Shown piece after piece: positions 25,099-34,108 of a stretch of DNA of 64,000 nt. Position numbers and translations under genes: made by a program. Position 1 is the stretch's first letter, and each line of letters begins with the position of its first letter. The notes under the pieces are model-generated. The model was not told the origin of the DNA. It made no database searches and saw only the letters and a program-made list of their open reading frames with translations. The stretch spans positions 186,001 to 250,000 of the forward strand of contig NZ_SOCP01000004.1 in assembly GCF_004364325.1 (NCBI RefSeq), given 5' to 3'. This DNA is from Actinophytocola oryzae. Lineage in GTDB: Bacteria; Actinomycetota; Actinomycetes; Mycobacteriales; Pseudonocardiaceae.

Positions 25099-26796
25099 AT
25101 GGCTTTTCCGTCCGACCTGGAGATCGCGCGTGGCGCGAAGCTGAAGCCGATCCAGGACATCGCCGGGGAGATGGGGTTACCGGCGCACCTGCTGGAGCCC
25201 TACGGCCGCGATGTCATGAAGGTCGGGCTCGGCGCGATCGACGAGCTGGTCGACGCGCCCCGGGCCAAGTACGTCCTGGTCAGCGCCATCACGCCGACGC
25301 CGCTCGGCGAGGGGAAGACCACGACCACGGTCGGGCTCGGGCAGGGGTTCAAGCACCTGGGGCACCGGGCGACGGTCGCCATCCGGCAGCCGTCGATGGG
25401 CCCGACCCTCGGGATCAAGGGCGGGGCGGCGGGTGGCGGGTACAGCCAGGTCGTCCCGATGGAGCTGCTCAACCTCCACCTCACCGGCGACATGCACGCG
25501 GTCACGGCGGCGCACAACCTGCTCGCCGCGATGGTCGACAACCACCTCCACCAGGGGAACGCGCTCGGGCTCGACGTCGGCGAGATCACCTGGCGGCGGG
25601 TGCTCGACATGAACGACCGCTCGCTGCGCAACATCGTCGTCGGCCTCGGGGCGAAGGCGGACGGGGTCACCCGGCAGACCGGGTTCGACATCACCGCCGC
25701 CTCCGAGGTCATGGCCGCGCTCGCGCTCACCACGGGGCTCGCGGACCTGCGGGAGCGGCTCGGGCGGATCGTCGTCGGCTACACGACCGGCGGCGAGCCC
25801 GTCACGGCCGAACAGCTCGACACCGCCGGTGCGATGACCGTGCTCCTGCGTGAGGCGATCAAGCCGAACATCATGCAGACGCTGGAGAACACGCCGGTGC
25901 TGGTCCACTGTGGACCGTTCGGCAACATCGCCACCGGCAACTCGTCGGTGGTCGCCGACCTGATCGGACTGCGCACGGGGGACTACCTCGTCACCGAGGC
26001 CGGGTTCGGGGCCGACATGGGTGCCGAACGGTTCTTCAACATCAAGTGCCGGGTGTCCGGCGAGGCACCCGACGCCGCGGTCCTGGTCGCGACCGTTCGC
26101 GCGTTGAAGGCGCATTCCGGCAAGTTCCGCATTGTCGCGGGCAGGCCGTTGCCGGAGGACCTCCTGGCGGAGAACCCGGACGACGTGCATGCCGGCGCGG
26201 CGAACCTGCGCAAGCAGATCGAGAACATCCGCATGCACGGCGTCTCACCGGTCGTGGCGATCAACGCGTTCCCCGGCGACTTCGCGTCGGAGCACGCCGT
26301 GATCAGGGAGATCGCGGAGGAGATGGGCGCGCGGGTCGCGGTGAGCACGCACTTCAGCGACGGTGGTGCCGGCGCGGTCGAGCTGGCGGAGGCCGTGGCG
26401 GAGGCGGCCGAGGAGAAGTCGGAGTTCCAGCTGCTGTACCCGTCCTCGGCGCCGCTGCGCGAGAAGATCGAGACGATCGCGACGCGGGTGTACGGCGCGG
26501 ACGGCGTCTCGTACTCGCCTGCCGCGCGGCGACAGCTGGACCGCTTCGAGCGCAACGGCTTCGGCGAGCTGCCGATCTGCATGGCGAAGACCCACCTGTC
26601 GATCTCGTCCGATCCGTCTCTGCTCGGTGCGCCGACGGGCTGGACGCTGCCGGTTCGGGAGGTGCGGGCGTCGGTGGGCGCGGGTTTCGTGTACCCGATC
26701 TGCGGCGACATGCGCACGATGCCGGGTCTGGGCGCGTCGCCGGCCGCGACCCGCATCGACCTGGACGCGGACGGCGAGATCGTCGGGCTGTCGTGA
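25099..26796 (+). CDS. fhs: Formate--tetrahydrofolate ligase
   Basis: This cytoplasmic enzyme of about 565 residues (family length about 556-560) joins formate to tetrahydrofolate with ATP, giving 10-formyl-THF (EC 6.3.4.3). The P-loop TPLGEGKTTTTVGLGQGF, the PSMGPTLGIKGGAAGGGYSQV block and FNIKCRVSGEAPDA are all present. ATG at 25099 follows GAGGAG. It is coupled to a cyclodeaminase-like gene and lies 6 kb from the formate dehydrogenase operon, so formate can be assimilated to C1-folates or oxidised to CO2. Confidence 0.95.
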   Translation: MAFPSDLEIARGAKLKPIQDIAGEMGLPAHLLEPYGRDVMKVGLGAIDELVDAPRAKYVLVSAITPTPLGEGKTTTTVGLGQGFKHLGHRATVAIRQPSMGPTLGIKGGAAGGGYSQVVPMELLNLHLTGDMHAVTAAHNLLAAMVDNHLHQGNALGLDVGEITWRRVLDMNDRSLRNIVVGLGAKADGVTRQTGFDITAASEVMAALALTTGLADLRERLGRIVVGYTTGGEPVTAEQLDTAGAMTVLLREAIKPNIMQTLENTPVLVHCGPFGNIATGNSSVVADLIGLRTGDYLVTEAGFGADMGAERFFNIKCRVSGEAPDAAVLVATVRALKAHSGKFRIVAGRPLPEDLLAENPDDVHAGAANLRKQIENIRMHGVSPVVAINAFPGDFASEHAVIREIAEEMGARVAVSTHFSDGGAGAVELAEAVAEAAEEKSEFQLLYPSSAPLREKIETIATRVYGADGVSYSPAARRQLDRFERNGFGELPICMAKTHLSISSDPSLLGAPTGWTLPVREVRASVGAGFVYPICGDMRTMPGLGASPAATRIDLDADGEIVGLS

Positions 26797-27215
26797 GGTC
26801 GTTCCTGGAGGAGGTGGCCGCCAGGACGCCGGCTCCCGGCGGCGGGGCGGTGGCGGCGATGACCGGCGCGTCGGCCGCGGCCCTGGTGTCGATGGCGGCC
26901 CGGTTCAGCGCGTCCGACGAGGTGGCGACGGCGGGGGACGGGCTACGTGCCCGTCTGGTCCAGCTGGCCGCCGACGACGCGGCGGCCTACACGGCCGTGC
27001 TCGCCGCCCGGGGCGAGGCCAGGAGACAAGCGATGCGGGTCGCCACGGAGGTCCCACGCGAGATCGCGGCCGTGGCCCTGGAGGTGGCCGCACTGGCACA
27101 CGCCCTGGTGGCGACCGGCAACCCGAACCTCACCGGCGACGCCCGAGTGGCCGAACTACTGGCCGAAGCCGCCGCGAAGGCCGCGGGCGTACTGGTGGAC
27201 ATCAACACGGCCTAG
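26793..27215 (+). CDS. Cyclodeaminase/cyclohydrolase-family protein (FTCD C-terminal domain), short form
   Basis: This all-helical protein of about 140 residues has the FTCD-C opening FLEEVAARTPAPGGGAVAAMTGASAAALVSM and the NPNLTGDARVAELLAEAAAKAA end. Family members of 180-210 residues act as formimino-THF cyclodeaminase or methenyl-THF cyclohydrolase, so this one is shorter than usual. The GTG overlaps the fhs stop (GTGA). Paired with fhs it probably interconverts C1-folates. Confidence 0.8.
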   Translation: MRSFLEEVAARTPAPGGGAVAAMTGASAAALVSMAARFSASDEVATAGDGLRARLVQLAADDAAAYTAVLAARGEARRQAMRVATEVPREIAAVALEVAALAHALVATGNPNLTGDARVAELLAEAAAKAAGVLVDINTA

Positions 27216-27244
27216 CTCCAGGACCTCGACAAGACCGGCGTTAT

Positions 27245-27564
27245 GAAGGACGCCTTCAGTGCGTTGGGGCCGTGTGGTGAGGGGCGGGCCCGCGTACTGA
27301 AGGACGCCTTCCTTACGCTCAGCGTTACGAAGGACGCCTTCAGTGCGTTGGGGTGGGGCGGGCCCGTGTACTGAAGGGCGCCTTCCTTGCGCTCAGCGTT
27401 ATGAAGGACGCCTTCGGTGCGTTTCGGGCGAGGCGGCACGTGTACTGAAGGACGCCTTCCTTGCGCCTAGCGTTACGAAGGACGCCTTCATTGCGTTCGG
27501 GTGGGGCGGGGCCCGTGTGCTGAAGGGCGCCTTCCTTGCGCTCAGCGTTATGAAGGACGCCTTC
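27245..27564 (+). repeat. Tandem 74-bp array of palindromic GAAGGMCGCCTTC elements
   Basis: The 402-bp gap between 27216 and 27617 is filled by this array; no gene is seen. The 13-mer GAAGGACGCCTTC (or GAAGGGCGCCTTC) occurs at 27245, 27299, 27329, 27373, 27403, 27447, 27477, 27522 and 27552. After the first, they come as pairs exactly 30 bp apart, and the pairs repeat every 74-75 bp. The spacer between the pair members is CTTRCGCTCAGCGTTAYG-like and the long spacer is GT-rich. The array separates the converging fhs operon and the APH-like gene. Confidence 0.9.
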
Positions 27565-27617
27565 AGTGCGTTCGGGTGGGGCCGGACGGGAGTGTTGGGG
27601 GCGCGTTGGGCGGGTGG

Positions 27618-28379
27618 TCAGCCCCAGGTCAGCGGGTCCAGGTGGAGGTAGAAGCGCCTGCGGTCGTCGTCGATGTCGGTGAAGGCCTCGTCTGCCGCCG
27701 TTGCCTCGGACTCGCTCGTCCACGTCTCCCTGGCGTTGGTCAGGAGTAGGGCGAGGTCGGCGTGGCTGTCCGCGCGGCCGAGGCGGCCCAGGTCGATCAG
27801 ACCGGCCACCGCCGACCCGTCCGGGGTCAGGATGATGTTCGGCAGGCACAGGTCGCCGTGGCAGACGACCGTGTCGGCGGGCTCCTGCGCGAGACGGGTC
27901 TCCAGCTCGGCGGACAGCCGGGCCAGCAACTCGGCAGGCGGGGTCGACTGCTGCTCGACCGGAAGGAACGCGGCGTTGACCGCACCTCGCGCGACCACGT
28001 CCCGCGCGACGGCCCACATCGCCGCCAGGTCCCGGCTGAACGGGCAGTCACCGGCCGGCAACCCGTGCAGCGCCCCGACCAGCTCGACGATCGCGGGCCA
28101 CGCCCGCCGCAGCGTCCCCGCCGACACCGAGTCCGCCGGCACGCCCTCGACGGTGCTTGTCACCAGACACGCCCCGCCCTCGTCCACGTGCCAGTCCACG
28201 ACGGTCGGCCCGGGAACGCCCGTCGTGGCGAGCCAGGCGATCCGGTCGCGTTCCCCCGCCAGCTCGGCCTCGCGTGCCGCGGGCACGGACTTGGCGTGTT
28301 GCCTGCCGTCGGGACTGCGGTGGACCTCGGCGCCGGACTCGCCGCTCGTCACCCGCGTCCAGGTTCGTGTGGAGAACAT
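27618..28379 (-). CDS. Aminoglycoside 3''-phosphotransferase-like kinase, APH(3'')-type
   Basis: This 253-residue small-molecule kinase has the catalytic HGD at residues 174-176 and Asn181 within VVCHGDLCLPNIIL, and the metal Asp196 in LIDLGRLGRADSHADLALL. This wording closely follows APH(3'') streptomycin phosphotransferases. Those enzymes phosphorylate streptomycin with ATP and confer resistance. Start ATG at 28379. It lies 33 bp after fdsD on the same strand, so it might be read through from the formate dehydrogenase operon. Whether it confers resistance or acts on an endogenous substrate is not visible. Confidence 0.8.
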   Translation of the reverse strand: MFSTRTWTRVTSGESGAEVHRSPDGRQHAKSVPAAREAELAGERDRIAWLATTGVPGPTVVDWHVDEGGACLVTSTVEGVPADSVSAGTLRRAWPAIVELVGALHGLPAGDCPFSRDLAAMWAVARDVVARGAVNAAFLPVEQQSTPPAELLARLSAELETRLAQEPADTVVCHGDLCLPNIILTPDGSAVAGLIDLGRLGRADSHADLALLLTNARETWTSESEATAADEAFTDIDDDRRRFYLHLDPLTWG

Positions 28380-28412
28380 CGGCGGCCACCGTAGTACGGG
28401 GCCGCCGAACGG

Positions 28413-28634
28413 TCACGCGGGCTGGCGGAGCTGCTCGATCGCCACCGCCGCCAGCGGGTCCAGGTCCTCACCGCCCGCGTCCTTGTAGTCCAGCAGGGCG
28501 CGGAGCATGCGTGGCTCCCAGAAGTCGTGCATGTGCCTGGCCACCCTCGCCGCCCCGTCGGCGGGATCGAGGTGGGCGAACTGGATCGAGATCTCGTTCG
28601 CCAGCCGCACGTGTGGGGGCAGACCGTCGCTCAT
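28413..28634 (-). CDS. fdsD: NAD-dependent formate dehydrogenase delta subunit
   Basis: This 73-residue protein matches the FdsD family (HVRLANEISIQFAHLDPADGAARVARHMHDFWEPRM region, in two parts). FdsD is a small accessory subunit associated with FdsA and needed for a functional molybdenum formate dehydrogenase. It is the last structural gene of the operon, separated from fdsA by the linker repeat J3. Confidence 0.85.
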   Translation of the reverse strand: MSDGLPPHVRLANEISIQFAHLDPADGAARVARHMHDFWEPRMLRALLDYKDAGGEDLDPLAAVAIEQLRQPA

Positions 28635-28689
28635 GACGCCACCTCGCGGCGTCCCGAATCTCGACGGTTCGCTTCGCGCGCTGCGCTCA
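28632..28689 (-). repeat. Intra-operon linker repeat J3 (fdsA to fdsD)
   Basis: On the minus strand the fdsA stop begins TGAGCGCAGCGCGCGAAGCG, followed by AACCGTCGA and ending GCCGCGAGGTGGCGTC before the fdsD ATG. It shares the stop-anchored GAGCGnAGCnnGCGnAGCGAACC pattern with 60057-60080, and GCGAGG again supplies a ribosome-binding site. Confidence 0.45.
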
Positions 28690-31497
28690 TGAACCCGCCA
28701 CCGGGACCGCCACCTGCTCCTCCTCGGCCTGCAGCCTCGGCGACTGCAGTCCTACCTGGACCGCCGTCACCTTGTACTCCGGGCAGTTCGTCGCCCAGTC
28801 CGAGTGTTCCGTGGTCACCACGTTCGCACCGGTCACCGGGTGGTGGAACGTCGTGTACACCACGCCGACCGGCATGCGGTCCGAGATGCGGGCATGCAAC
28901 GACGTCTGCCCGACCCGGGACGCCAGGCTGACCCGGTCGCCGTCGTTGATGCCGCGGACCTCCGCGTCGTGCGGGTGGATCTCCAGCGTGTCCTCCGGGT
29001 GCCACGCCACGTTCGCGGTCCTGCGGGTCTGCGCGCCCACGTTGTACTGCGACAGGATCCGGCCCGTCGTCAGGATCAGCGGGTACTTGCGGGTGCTGCG
29101 TTCCTTCGTCGGCACGTAGTTCGTCGGCATGAACCGGCCCTTGCCGCGCACGAACCCGCCCTCGTGCATGATCGGCGTGCCGAGCGGCGCGTTGTCGTTG
29201 CACGGCCACTGCACGCTGCCGACGCGGTCGAGCAGGTCGAACGACACACCGGCGAACGTCGGTGTCGTCAGCGCGATCTCGTCCATGATCTGGCTCGTCG
29301 AGTCGTAGTGCATGGGGTAACCCATGGCCTGCGCGATCTCGGCCACGATCTCCCACTCGTGCTTGCCCGTCTTCGGCTTCATCACCGGGCGCACGCGGTT
29401 GATCCGGCGTTCCGCGTTCGTGAACGTGCCGTCCTTCTCCAGGAACGACGTGCCGGGCAGGAACACGTGTGCGAACTTCGAGGTCTCGTTCAGGAACAGG
29501 TCCTGCACGACACACAGCTCGAGCGACTCCAGCGCCGCGAACACGTGCTTGGTGTTCGGGTCCGACTGGGCGATGTCCTCGCCCTGCACGAACAACGCCC
29601 TGAACGTGCCGTCGATCGCCGCGTCGAACATGTTGGGAATGCGCAGGCCCGGCTCCGGCAGGATCGGGGTGCCCCACAGCTGCGAGTAGATGTCCCGCAC
29701 GCTCTCGTCCGACACGTGCCGGTAACCGGGCAGCTCGTGCGGGAACGAGCCCATGTCACACGAGCCCTGCACGTTGTTCTGGCCCCGCAACGGGTTGATG
29801 CCCACGCCATTGCGCCCGATGTTGCCGGTCGCCATGGCCAGGTTGGCCATGCCCATCACCATCGTCGAGCCCTGGCTGTGCTCGGTGACGCCGAGGCCGT
29901 AGTAGATGGCCGAGTTCGGGCCCGCCGCGTACATCCGGGCCGCCGCGCGCACCTCCGCCGCCGGCACGCCGGTGATCTCCTCCAGCGACTCCGGCGAGTT
30001 CTCCGGCTGCGCGATGAACGACGCCCACTCGTCGAAGTCCTCGCAGCGCTCGGCGACGAAGTCCTCGTCCACCAGGCCTTCCGTGATGACCACGTGTGCG
30101 AACGCGTTGATGATCGCCACGTTCGTGCCAGGCGCCAGCTTCAGGTGGTACTCGGCCTCGATGTGCGGTGAGCGGACCAGGTCGATGCGCCGGGGGTCGA
30201 GGACGATCAGCTTGGCGCCCTTGCGAAGCCGCTGCTTCATCCGCGACGCGAACACGGGGTGCGCGTCGGTCGGGTTGGCGCCGATCACCATGATCACGTC
30301 GGCTTCCTCGACGGACTTGAAGTCCTGGGTGCCCGCCGACGTGCCGAACGTCTGCTTGAGACCGTAACCGGTGGGGGAGTGGCACACCCGCGCGCACGTG
30401 TCGACGTTGTTGTTGCCGAACGCGGCGCGCACCATCTTCTGCACCACGTACACCTCTTCGTTGGTGCAGCGCGAGGAGGTGATGCCGCCGATCGAGCCGA
30501 CGCCGTGCCGCGACTGGATGTCCCGCATCCTCGTGGCGACCGTCTGGATGGCCTCCTCCCAGGAGACCGGGCGCCACTCGTCGGTGATCCTCTCGCGCAC
30601 CAGCGGGCTCATCTGGCGGTCCGGGTGCGTCGCGTAGCCGAAGGCGAAGCGGCCCTTCACGCAGCTGTGGCCCTCGTTCGCGCCGCCGTCCTTGTACGGC
30701 ACCATCCTGACCAGCTCGTCGCCCTTGAGCTCGGCCTTGAACGAGCACCCGACGCCGCAGTACGCGCACGTCGTGATCACCGAACGGGTCGGCATGCCGA
30801 GGTCGACGACCGTCTTCTCCTCCAGCGTCGCCGTCGGGCAGGCCTGCACGCAGGCACCGCAGGACACGCAGTCGGAGTTCAGGAAGTCCAGACCGCCCGC
30901 GGACACCTTCGAGTCGAAGCCGCGGCCCTCGATCGTGAGCGCGAACGTGCCCTGCACCTCGTCGCAGGCGCGGACGCACCGCGAGCACACGATGCACTTG
31001 CTTGCGTCGAAGTCGAAGTACGGGTTCGAGACGTCCTTCGGCGCGTCCAGGTGGTTCTCACCCTCGCCGACGCCGTAGCGGACCTCGCGCAGACCGACCA
31101 CACCGGACATGTCCTGCAGCTCGCAGTCACCGTTGGCGGCGCAGGTGAGGCAGTCGAGCGGGTGGTCGGAGATGTACAGCTCCATGACGCCGCGCCGCAG
31201 CTTCTCGAGCTTCGGCGTCTGCGTCCTGACTGTCATGCCGGGGCGCACCGGGGTGGTGCAGGAGGCGGGCGTGCCCTTCACACCGTCGATCTCGACGAGA
31301 CACAGTCGGCAGGAACCGAAGGCCTCCAACGAGTCCGTGGCGCACAGCTTCGGCACGTCGACGCCTGCGAGTGCGGCGGCACGCATCACCGAGGTGCCTT
31401 CCGGCACCGTCACGGACAGGCCGTCGATCGCCACGTCGACGGTCGCGTCGCCCTTGCGTGCCGGGGTGCCGTAGTCGGGTTCTTTGAGGAGGCTCAT
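28687..31497 (-). CDS. fdsA: NAD-dependent formate dehydrogenase alpha (catalytic Mo/W) subunit
   Basis: This 936-residue catalytic subunit oxidises formate to CO2. In order: an N-terminal [2Fe-2S] ferredoxin domain (CATDSLEAFGSCRLC), a His/Cys cluster (HPLDCLTCAANGDCELQ), two 4Fe-4S motifs (CIVCSRCVRACDEVQ and CVSCGACVQACPTATL), a further CAYCGVGC cluster, and the bis-MGD molybdopterin domains. Cys372 in CARVCHSPTGYG is the expected metal ligand, replacing the selenocysteine of FdhF. ATG overlaps the fdsB stop. Electrons pass to FdsB/FdsG and NAD. No fdhD chaperone gene is present in the window. Confidence 0.95.
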   Translation of the reverse strand: MSLLKEPDYGTPARKGDATVDVAIDGLSVTVPEGTSVMRAAALAGVDVPKLCATDSLEAFGSCRLCLVEIDGVKGTPASCTTPVRPGMTVRTQTPKLEKLRRGVMELYISDHPLDCLTCAANGDCELQDMSGVVGLREVRYGVGEGENHLDAPKDVSNPYFDFDASKCIVCSRCVRACDEVQGTFALTIEGRGFDSKVSAGGLDFLNSDCVSCGACVQACPTATLEEKTVVDLGMPTRSVITTCAYCGVGCSFKAELKGDELVRMVPYKDGGANEGHSCVKGRFAFGYATHPDRQMSPLVRERITDEWRPVSWEEAIQTVATRMRDIQSRHGVGSIGGITSSRCTNEEVYVVQKMVRAAFGNNNVDTCARVCHSPTGYGLKQTFGTSAGTQDFKSVEEADVIMVIGANPTDAHPVFASRMKQRLRKGAKLIVLDPRRIDLVRSPHIEAEYHLKLAPGTNVAIINAFAHVVITEGLVDEDFVAERCEDFDEWASFIAQPENSPESLEEITGVPAAEVRAAARMYAAGPNSAIYYGLGVTEHSQGSTMVMGMANLAMATGNIGRNGVGINPLRGQNNVQGSCDMGSFPHELPGYRHVSDESVRDIYSQLWGTPILPEPGLRIPNMFDAAIDGTFRALFVQGEDIAQSDPNTKHVFAALESLELCVVQDLFLNETSKFAHVFLPGTSFLEKDGTFTNAERRINRVRPVMKPKTGKHEWEIVAEIAQAMGYPMHYDSTSQIMDEIALTTPTFAGVSFDLLDRVGSVQWPCNDNAPLGTPIMHEGGFVRGKGRFMPTNYVPTKERSTRKYPLILTTGRILSQYNVGAQTRRTANVAWHPEDTLEIHPHDAEVRGINDGDRVSLASRVGQTSLHARISDRMPVGVVYTTFHHPVTGANVVTTEHSDWATNCPEYKVTAVQVGLQSPRLQAEEEQVAVPVAGS

Positions 31498-33071
31498 GAC
31501 GGTGCTCCGAAGGTGGGCATGGGCAGTGGCGTGCTTCTGTTGAAGTCACCGGGAAAGTGCTTGACCGCGCTGCGGACGGGCATGGGGGTCAACCCACCCA
31601 TCGCGCACAGCGAGCCGTCGGTCATCAGCTCACAGAGGTCCTCGAGCAGGACCAGGTTCTCGTCGACGTCGGTGCCTGCGATGATCTTGTCGATGGTCTC
31701 CCTGCCGCGGACCGCGCCGACCCGGCACGGCGTGCACTTGCCGCACGACTCCTCGGCGCAGAACTCCATCGCGAAGCGGGCCATGCGGGCCATGTCGACG
31801 GTGTCGTCGAAGACGACGACGCCGCCGTGCCCGACCATCGCGCCCGCCGCGGCGAACTCCTCGTAGTCCATCTTCAGGTCGAACTGCTCGACCGGCAGGT
31901 ACGACCCGAGGGGGCCGCCGACCTGCACCGCGCGGATCGGACGCCCGGTGCGCGTGCCGCCGCCGTAGCCGTTGACCAACTCGCCGAGCGTGATGCCGAA
32001 CGGCGCCTCGACGATCCCGCCGCGGGCGACGTTGCCGCCGAGCTGGAACACCTGCGTGCCGCGCGACCTGCCGACGCCGAACCCCTGGTAGGCGGCGGCG
32101 CCGTCGGCGAGGATCATCGGCACGGAGCCGAGCGTGAGCACGTTGTTGACGACGGTCGGGCGGCCGAAGAGGCCCTCGAGCGCGGGGATCGGCGGCTTGG
32201 CGCGGACCATGCCGCGTTTGCCCTCGAGGCTCTCCAGCATGGAGGTCTCCTCGCCGCAGATGTACGCGCCCGCACCGACCCGGACGTCGAGGTCGAACTT
32301 CATGCCGCTGCCGAGGACGTTCCCGCCGAGCCAGTTGTGGGCATAAGCGATTTCGATCGCGCGCCGCAGCGTCGATACCGCGTCGGGGTACTCCGACCGG
32401 ACGTAGACGAACCCCTCGGTGGCGCCGGTCGCGTAGGCGGCGATGGTCATGCCCTCGATGAGGGTGAACGGGTCGCCCTCCATGAGCATGCGGTCGGCGA
32501 AGGTGCCGGAGTCGCCCTCGTCGGCGTTGCAGCAGACGAACTTCACGTCCGCCTGTGCGCCGAGGACGGTCTTCCACTTGATGCCGGCCGGGAAGCCCGC
32601 GCCGCCGCGGCCGCGCAGCCCGGAGTCGGTGACCTCCGCGACGACCTGGTCGGGCTCCATCTTCAGGGCGTTGCGCAGGCCCGTCATGCCGCCGTGGGCC
32701 TCGTAGTCACGGGCCGAGAGCGGGTCGATGACACCCACACGGGCGAACGTGACCCGCTTCTGGTCGCGGAGCCACTCGTGTTCCTCGGTGAGGCCGAGGC
32801 TGTGGTCGGTCTCGGCGCCGTCGAGCATGCCTGCCGAGACCAGGTCGTCCACCTCGTCCGGCGCGACGGGCCCGTAGGCGACGCGGCCGCGCGCGGTCTC
32901 GACCTCGATCATGGGCTCGAGCCAGAGGAGGCCGCGGGAGCCGTTGCGCACCAGCCTGATCTCGCGTCCCGCAGCGGCGGCCGAGGTCGCGACGGCCACC
33001 GCGACCTCGTCCGCGCCGACGGAGATGGCGGCGGAGTCGCGGGGTACGTAGACCGTGGTCACTTCGCTCAT
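31494..33071 (-). CDS. fdsB: NAD-dependent formate dehydrogenase beta (diaphorase) subunit
   Basis: This 525-residue NuoF-like subunit binds FMN, NAD and a 4Fe-4S cluster. It has an N-terminal thioredoxin-like region, the FMN loop GLRGRGGAGFPAGIKW, the NADH loop GAGAYICGEETSMLESLEG and the cluster ESCGKCTPCRVG. I start at the ATG at 33071 (MSEVTT); a GTG two codons upstream is possible and the ribosome-binding site is weak. It overlaps fdsA by four bases. Confidence 0.95.
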   Translation of the reverse strand: MSEVTTVYVPRDSAAISVGADEVAVAVATSAAAAGREIRLVRNGSRGLLWLEPMIEVETARGRVAYGPVAPDEVDDLVSAGMLDGAETDHSLGLTEEHEWLRDQKRVTFARVGVIDPLSARDYEAHGGMTGLRNALKMEPDQVVAEVTDSGLRGRGGAGFPAGIKWKTVLGAQADVKFVCCNADEGDSGTFADRMLMEGDPFTLIEGMTIAAYATGATEGFVYVRSEYPDAVSTLRRAIEIAYAHNWLGGNVLGSGMKFDLDVRVGAGAYICGEETSMLESLEGKRGMVRAKPPIPALEGLFGRPTVVNNVLTLGSVPMILADGAAAYQGFGVGRSRGTQVFQLGGNVARGGIVEAPFGITLGELVNGYGGGTRTGRPIRAVQVGGPLGSYLPVEQFDLKMDYEEFAAAGAMVGHGGVVVFDDTVDMARMARFAMEFCAEESCGKCTPCRVGAVRGRETIDKIIAGTDVDENLVLLEDLCELMTDGSLCAMGGLTPMPVRSAVKHFPGDFNRSTPLPMPTFGAPS

Positions 33072-33096
33072 ACTGTATACACCTACCACTAGGAGT

Positions 33097-33567
33097 CTAC
33101 GTCTTCTCGATGAGCGCGTCGAACCGCTGTGGGGTGACGCGTCCGGAGATCCTGCCGTTGATCTCGACGGTGGGGCCGAGCGCGCAGTTGCCGAAGCAGA
33201 AGACCTGGTCGAGCGTGGCGTCGCGGTCGGGGGACATGCCACCGACGTCGGCACGGAGTCTTTCCTGGGCATGGGCGACGAGGGCCTCGGCGCCCGCGGC
33301 CTGACAGGCCTCCGCGCGGCAGATGCGCACGTGCGTGCCGGAGGTCGCCGACTTGCGGAAGTCGTGGTAAAAGCTGATCACGCCGTGCACGTCCGCGCGG
33401 GAGATGTTCAGCTCCTCGGCCAGGATCGGCACGACCGCCTGGTCGACGTAGCCGAAGGTCGCCTGGATGTCGTGCAGGATCGGCAACAGCGGCCCCCGCT
33501 CCGCCCGCCGAGCGGCGACCGCCGACCGCACGTACTGCTCCAGGGGCGTCATTGCGCCGGGTTTCAT
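33097..33567 (-). CDS. fdsG: NAD-dependent formate dehydrogenase gamma (NuoE-like) subunit
   Basis: This 156-residue subunit carries a [2Fe-2S] thioredoxin-like domain with cysteines in ICRAEACQAAGAEAL and CFGNCALGPTVEING, as in NuoE. It completes the FdsG-FdsB electron-transfer module. It is the first gene of the operon; ATG at 33567 or, five codons later, at 33552. Confidence 0.92.
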   Translation of the reverse strand: MKPGAMTPLEQYVRSAVAARRAERGPLLPILHDIQATFGYVDQAVVPILAEELNISRADVHGVISFYHDFRKSATSGTHVRICRAEACQAAGAEALVAHAQERLRADVGGMSPDRDATLDQVFCFGNCALGPTVEINGRISGRVTPQRFDALIEKT

Positions 33568-33619
33568 GTGTCGACTGTCTCAACCGATCCGACGCAGGTC
33601 AAAGCACTGGCACTTATCT

Positions 33620-33642
33620 GTTGAGAGAAATCGTTTATCAAC
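33620..33642 (-). promoter_or_regulatory. Candidate regulator site upstream of fdsGBAD
   Basis: GTTGA and TCAAC arms are separated by 13 AT-rich bases about 55 bp upstream of fdsG. The form resembles LysR-type or GntR-type binding sites of formate dehydrogenase operons. The same 190-bp gap also holds the promoter of the divergent WXG100-like cluster. Confidence 0.4.
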
Positions 33643-33757
33643 CGGGGTCGGGATGACGATCACCGAACTCCCCGACTTTCGAAAATCGCCCGCTTTGGGC
33701 CGTCGCCGTCGCTACGCTGACTCTTCGTAGGTAGTTGATCACGGGGGGTTCACCAAG

Positions 33758-34105
33758 GTGACGGATCAGTTCTACGTTCAACTGGAACAACTGGACGAGA
33801 TCGCGACCAAGTGGCTGCCGGGGATCGCCGGGTCGATCGCCGAGGCCAATGCCCAGCTCAAGGAGGCCACCGGCTGGATCTCGCGGGCGTTCGACACCGA
33901 AGGGGAGTCGATGCACGACGAGAGGCCGTGGAACGCCGAGCAGCCGTACCAGTTCTACCTGTTCTACCGGCCGGGCAACGAGTGCTACTACGCCACGGAC
34001 TTCATGCGGCAGATCTTCGACGACAACTACGAGAACGTGACCCTCGCCGCGCAGGCCGTGAAGGAGATCGCCAACCGGTATCGCCAGGCCGACGGTCAGG
34101 GGTGA
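33758..34105 (+). CDS. Small helical WXG100/ESX-associated-like protein
   Basis: This 115-residue protein starts with GTG behind a G-rich ribosome-binding site. It is predicted to be a helical hairpin (EQLDEIATKWLPGIAGSIAEANAQLKEATGWI ... NVTLAAQAVKEIANRYRQADGQG) around a Tyr-rich middle (YQFYLFYRPGNECYYATDF). The size and helix-turn-helix-hairpin form resemble WXG100-type partners of type VII secretion. It heads a four-gene operon. The assignment is by form and context. Confidence 0.55.
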   Translation: MTDQFYVQLEQLDEIATKWLPGIAGSIAEANAQLKEATGWISRAFDTEGESMHDERPWNAEQPYQFYLFYRPGNECYYATDFMRQIFDDNYENVTLAAQAVKEIANRYRQADGQG

Positions 34106-34108
34106 GGA

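Noticed and set aside
27245..27564. CRISPR array
   Set aside because: Units are themselves palindromic, spacers are near-identical to each other, the period is 74 bp and no cas genes are present.
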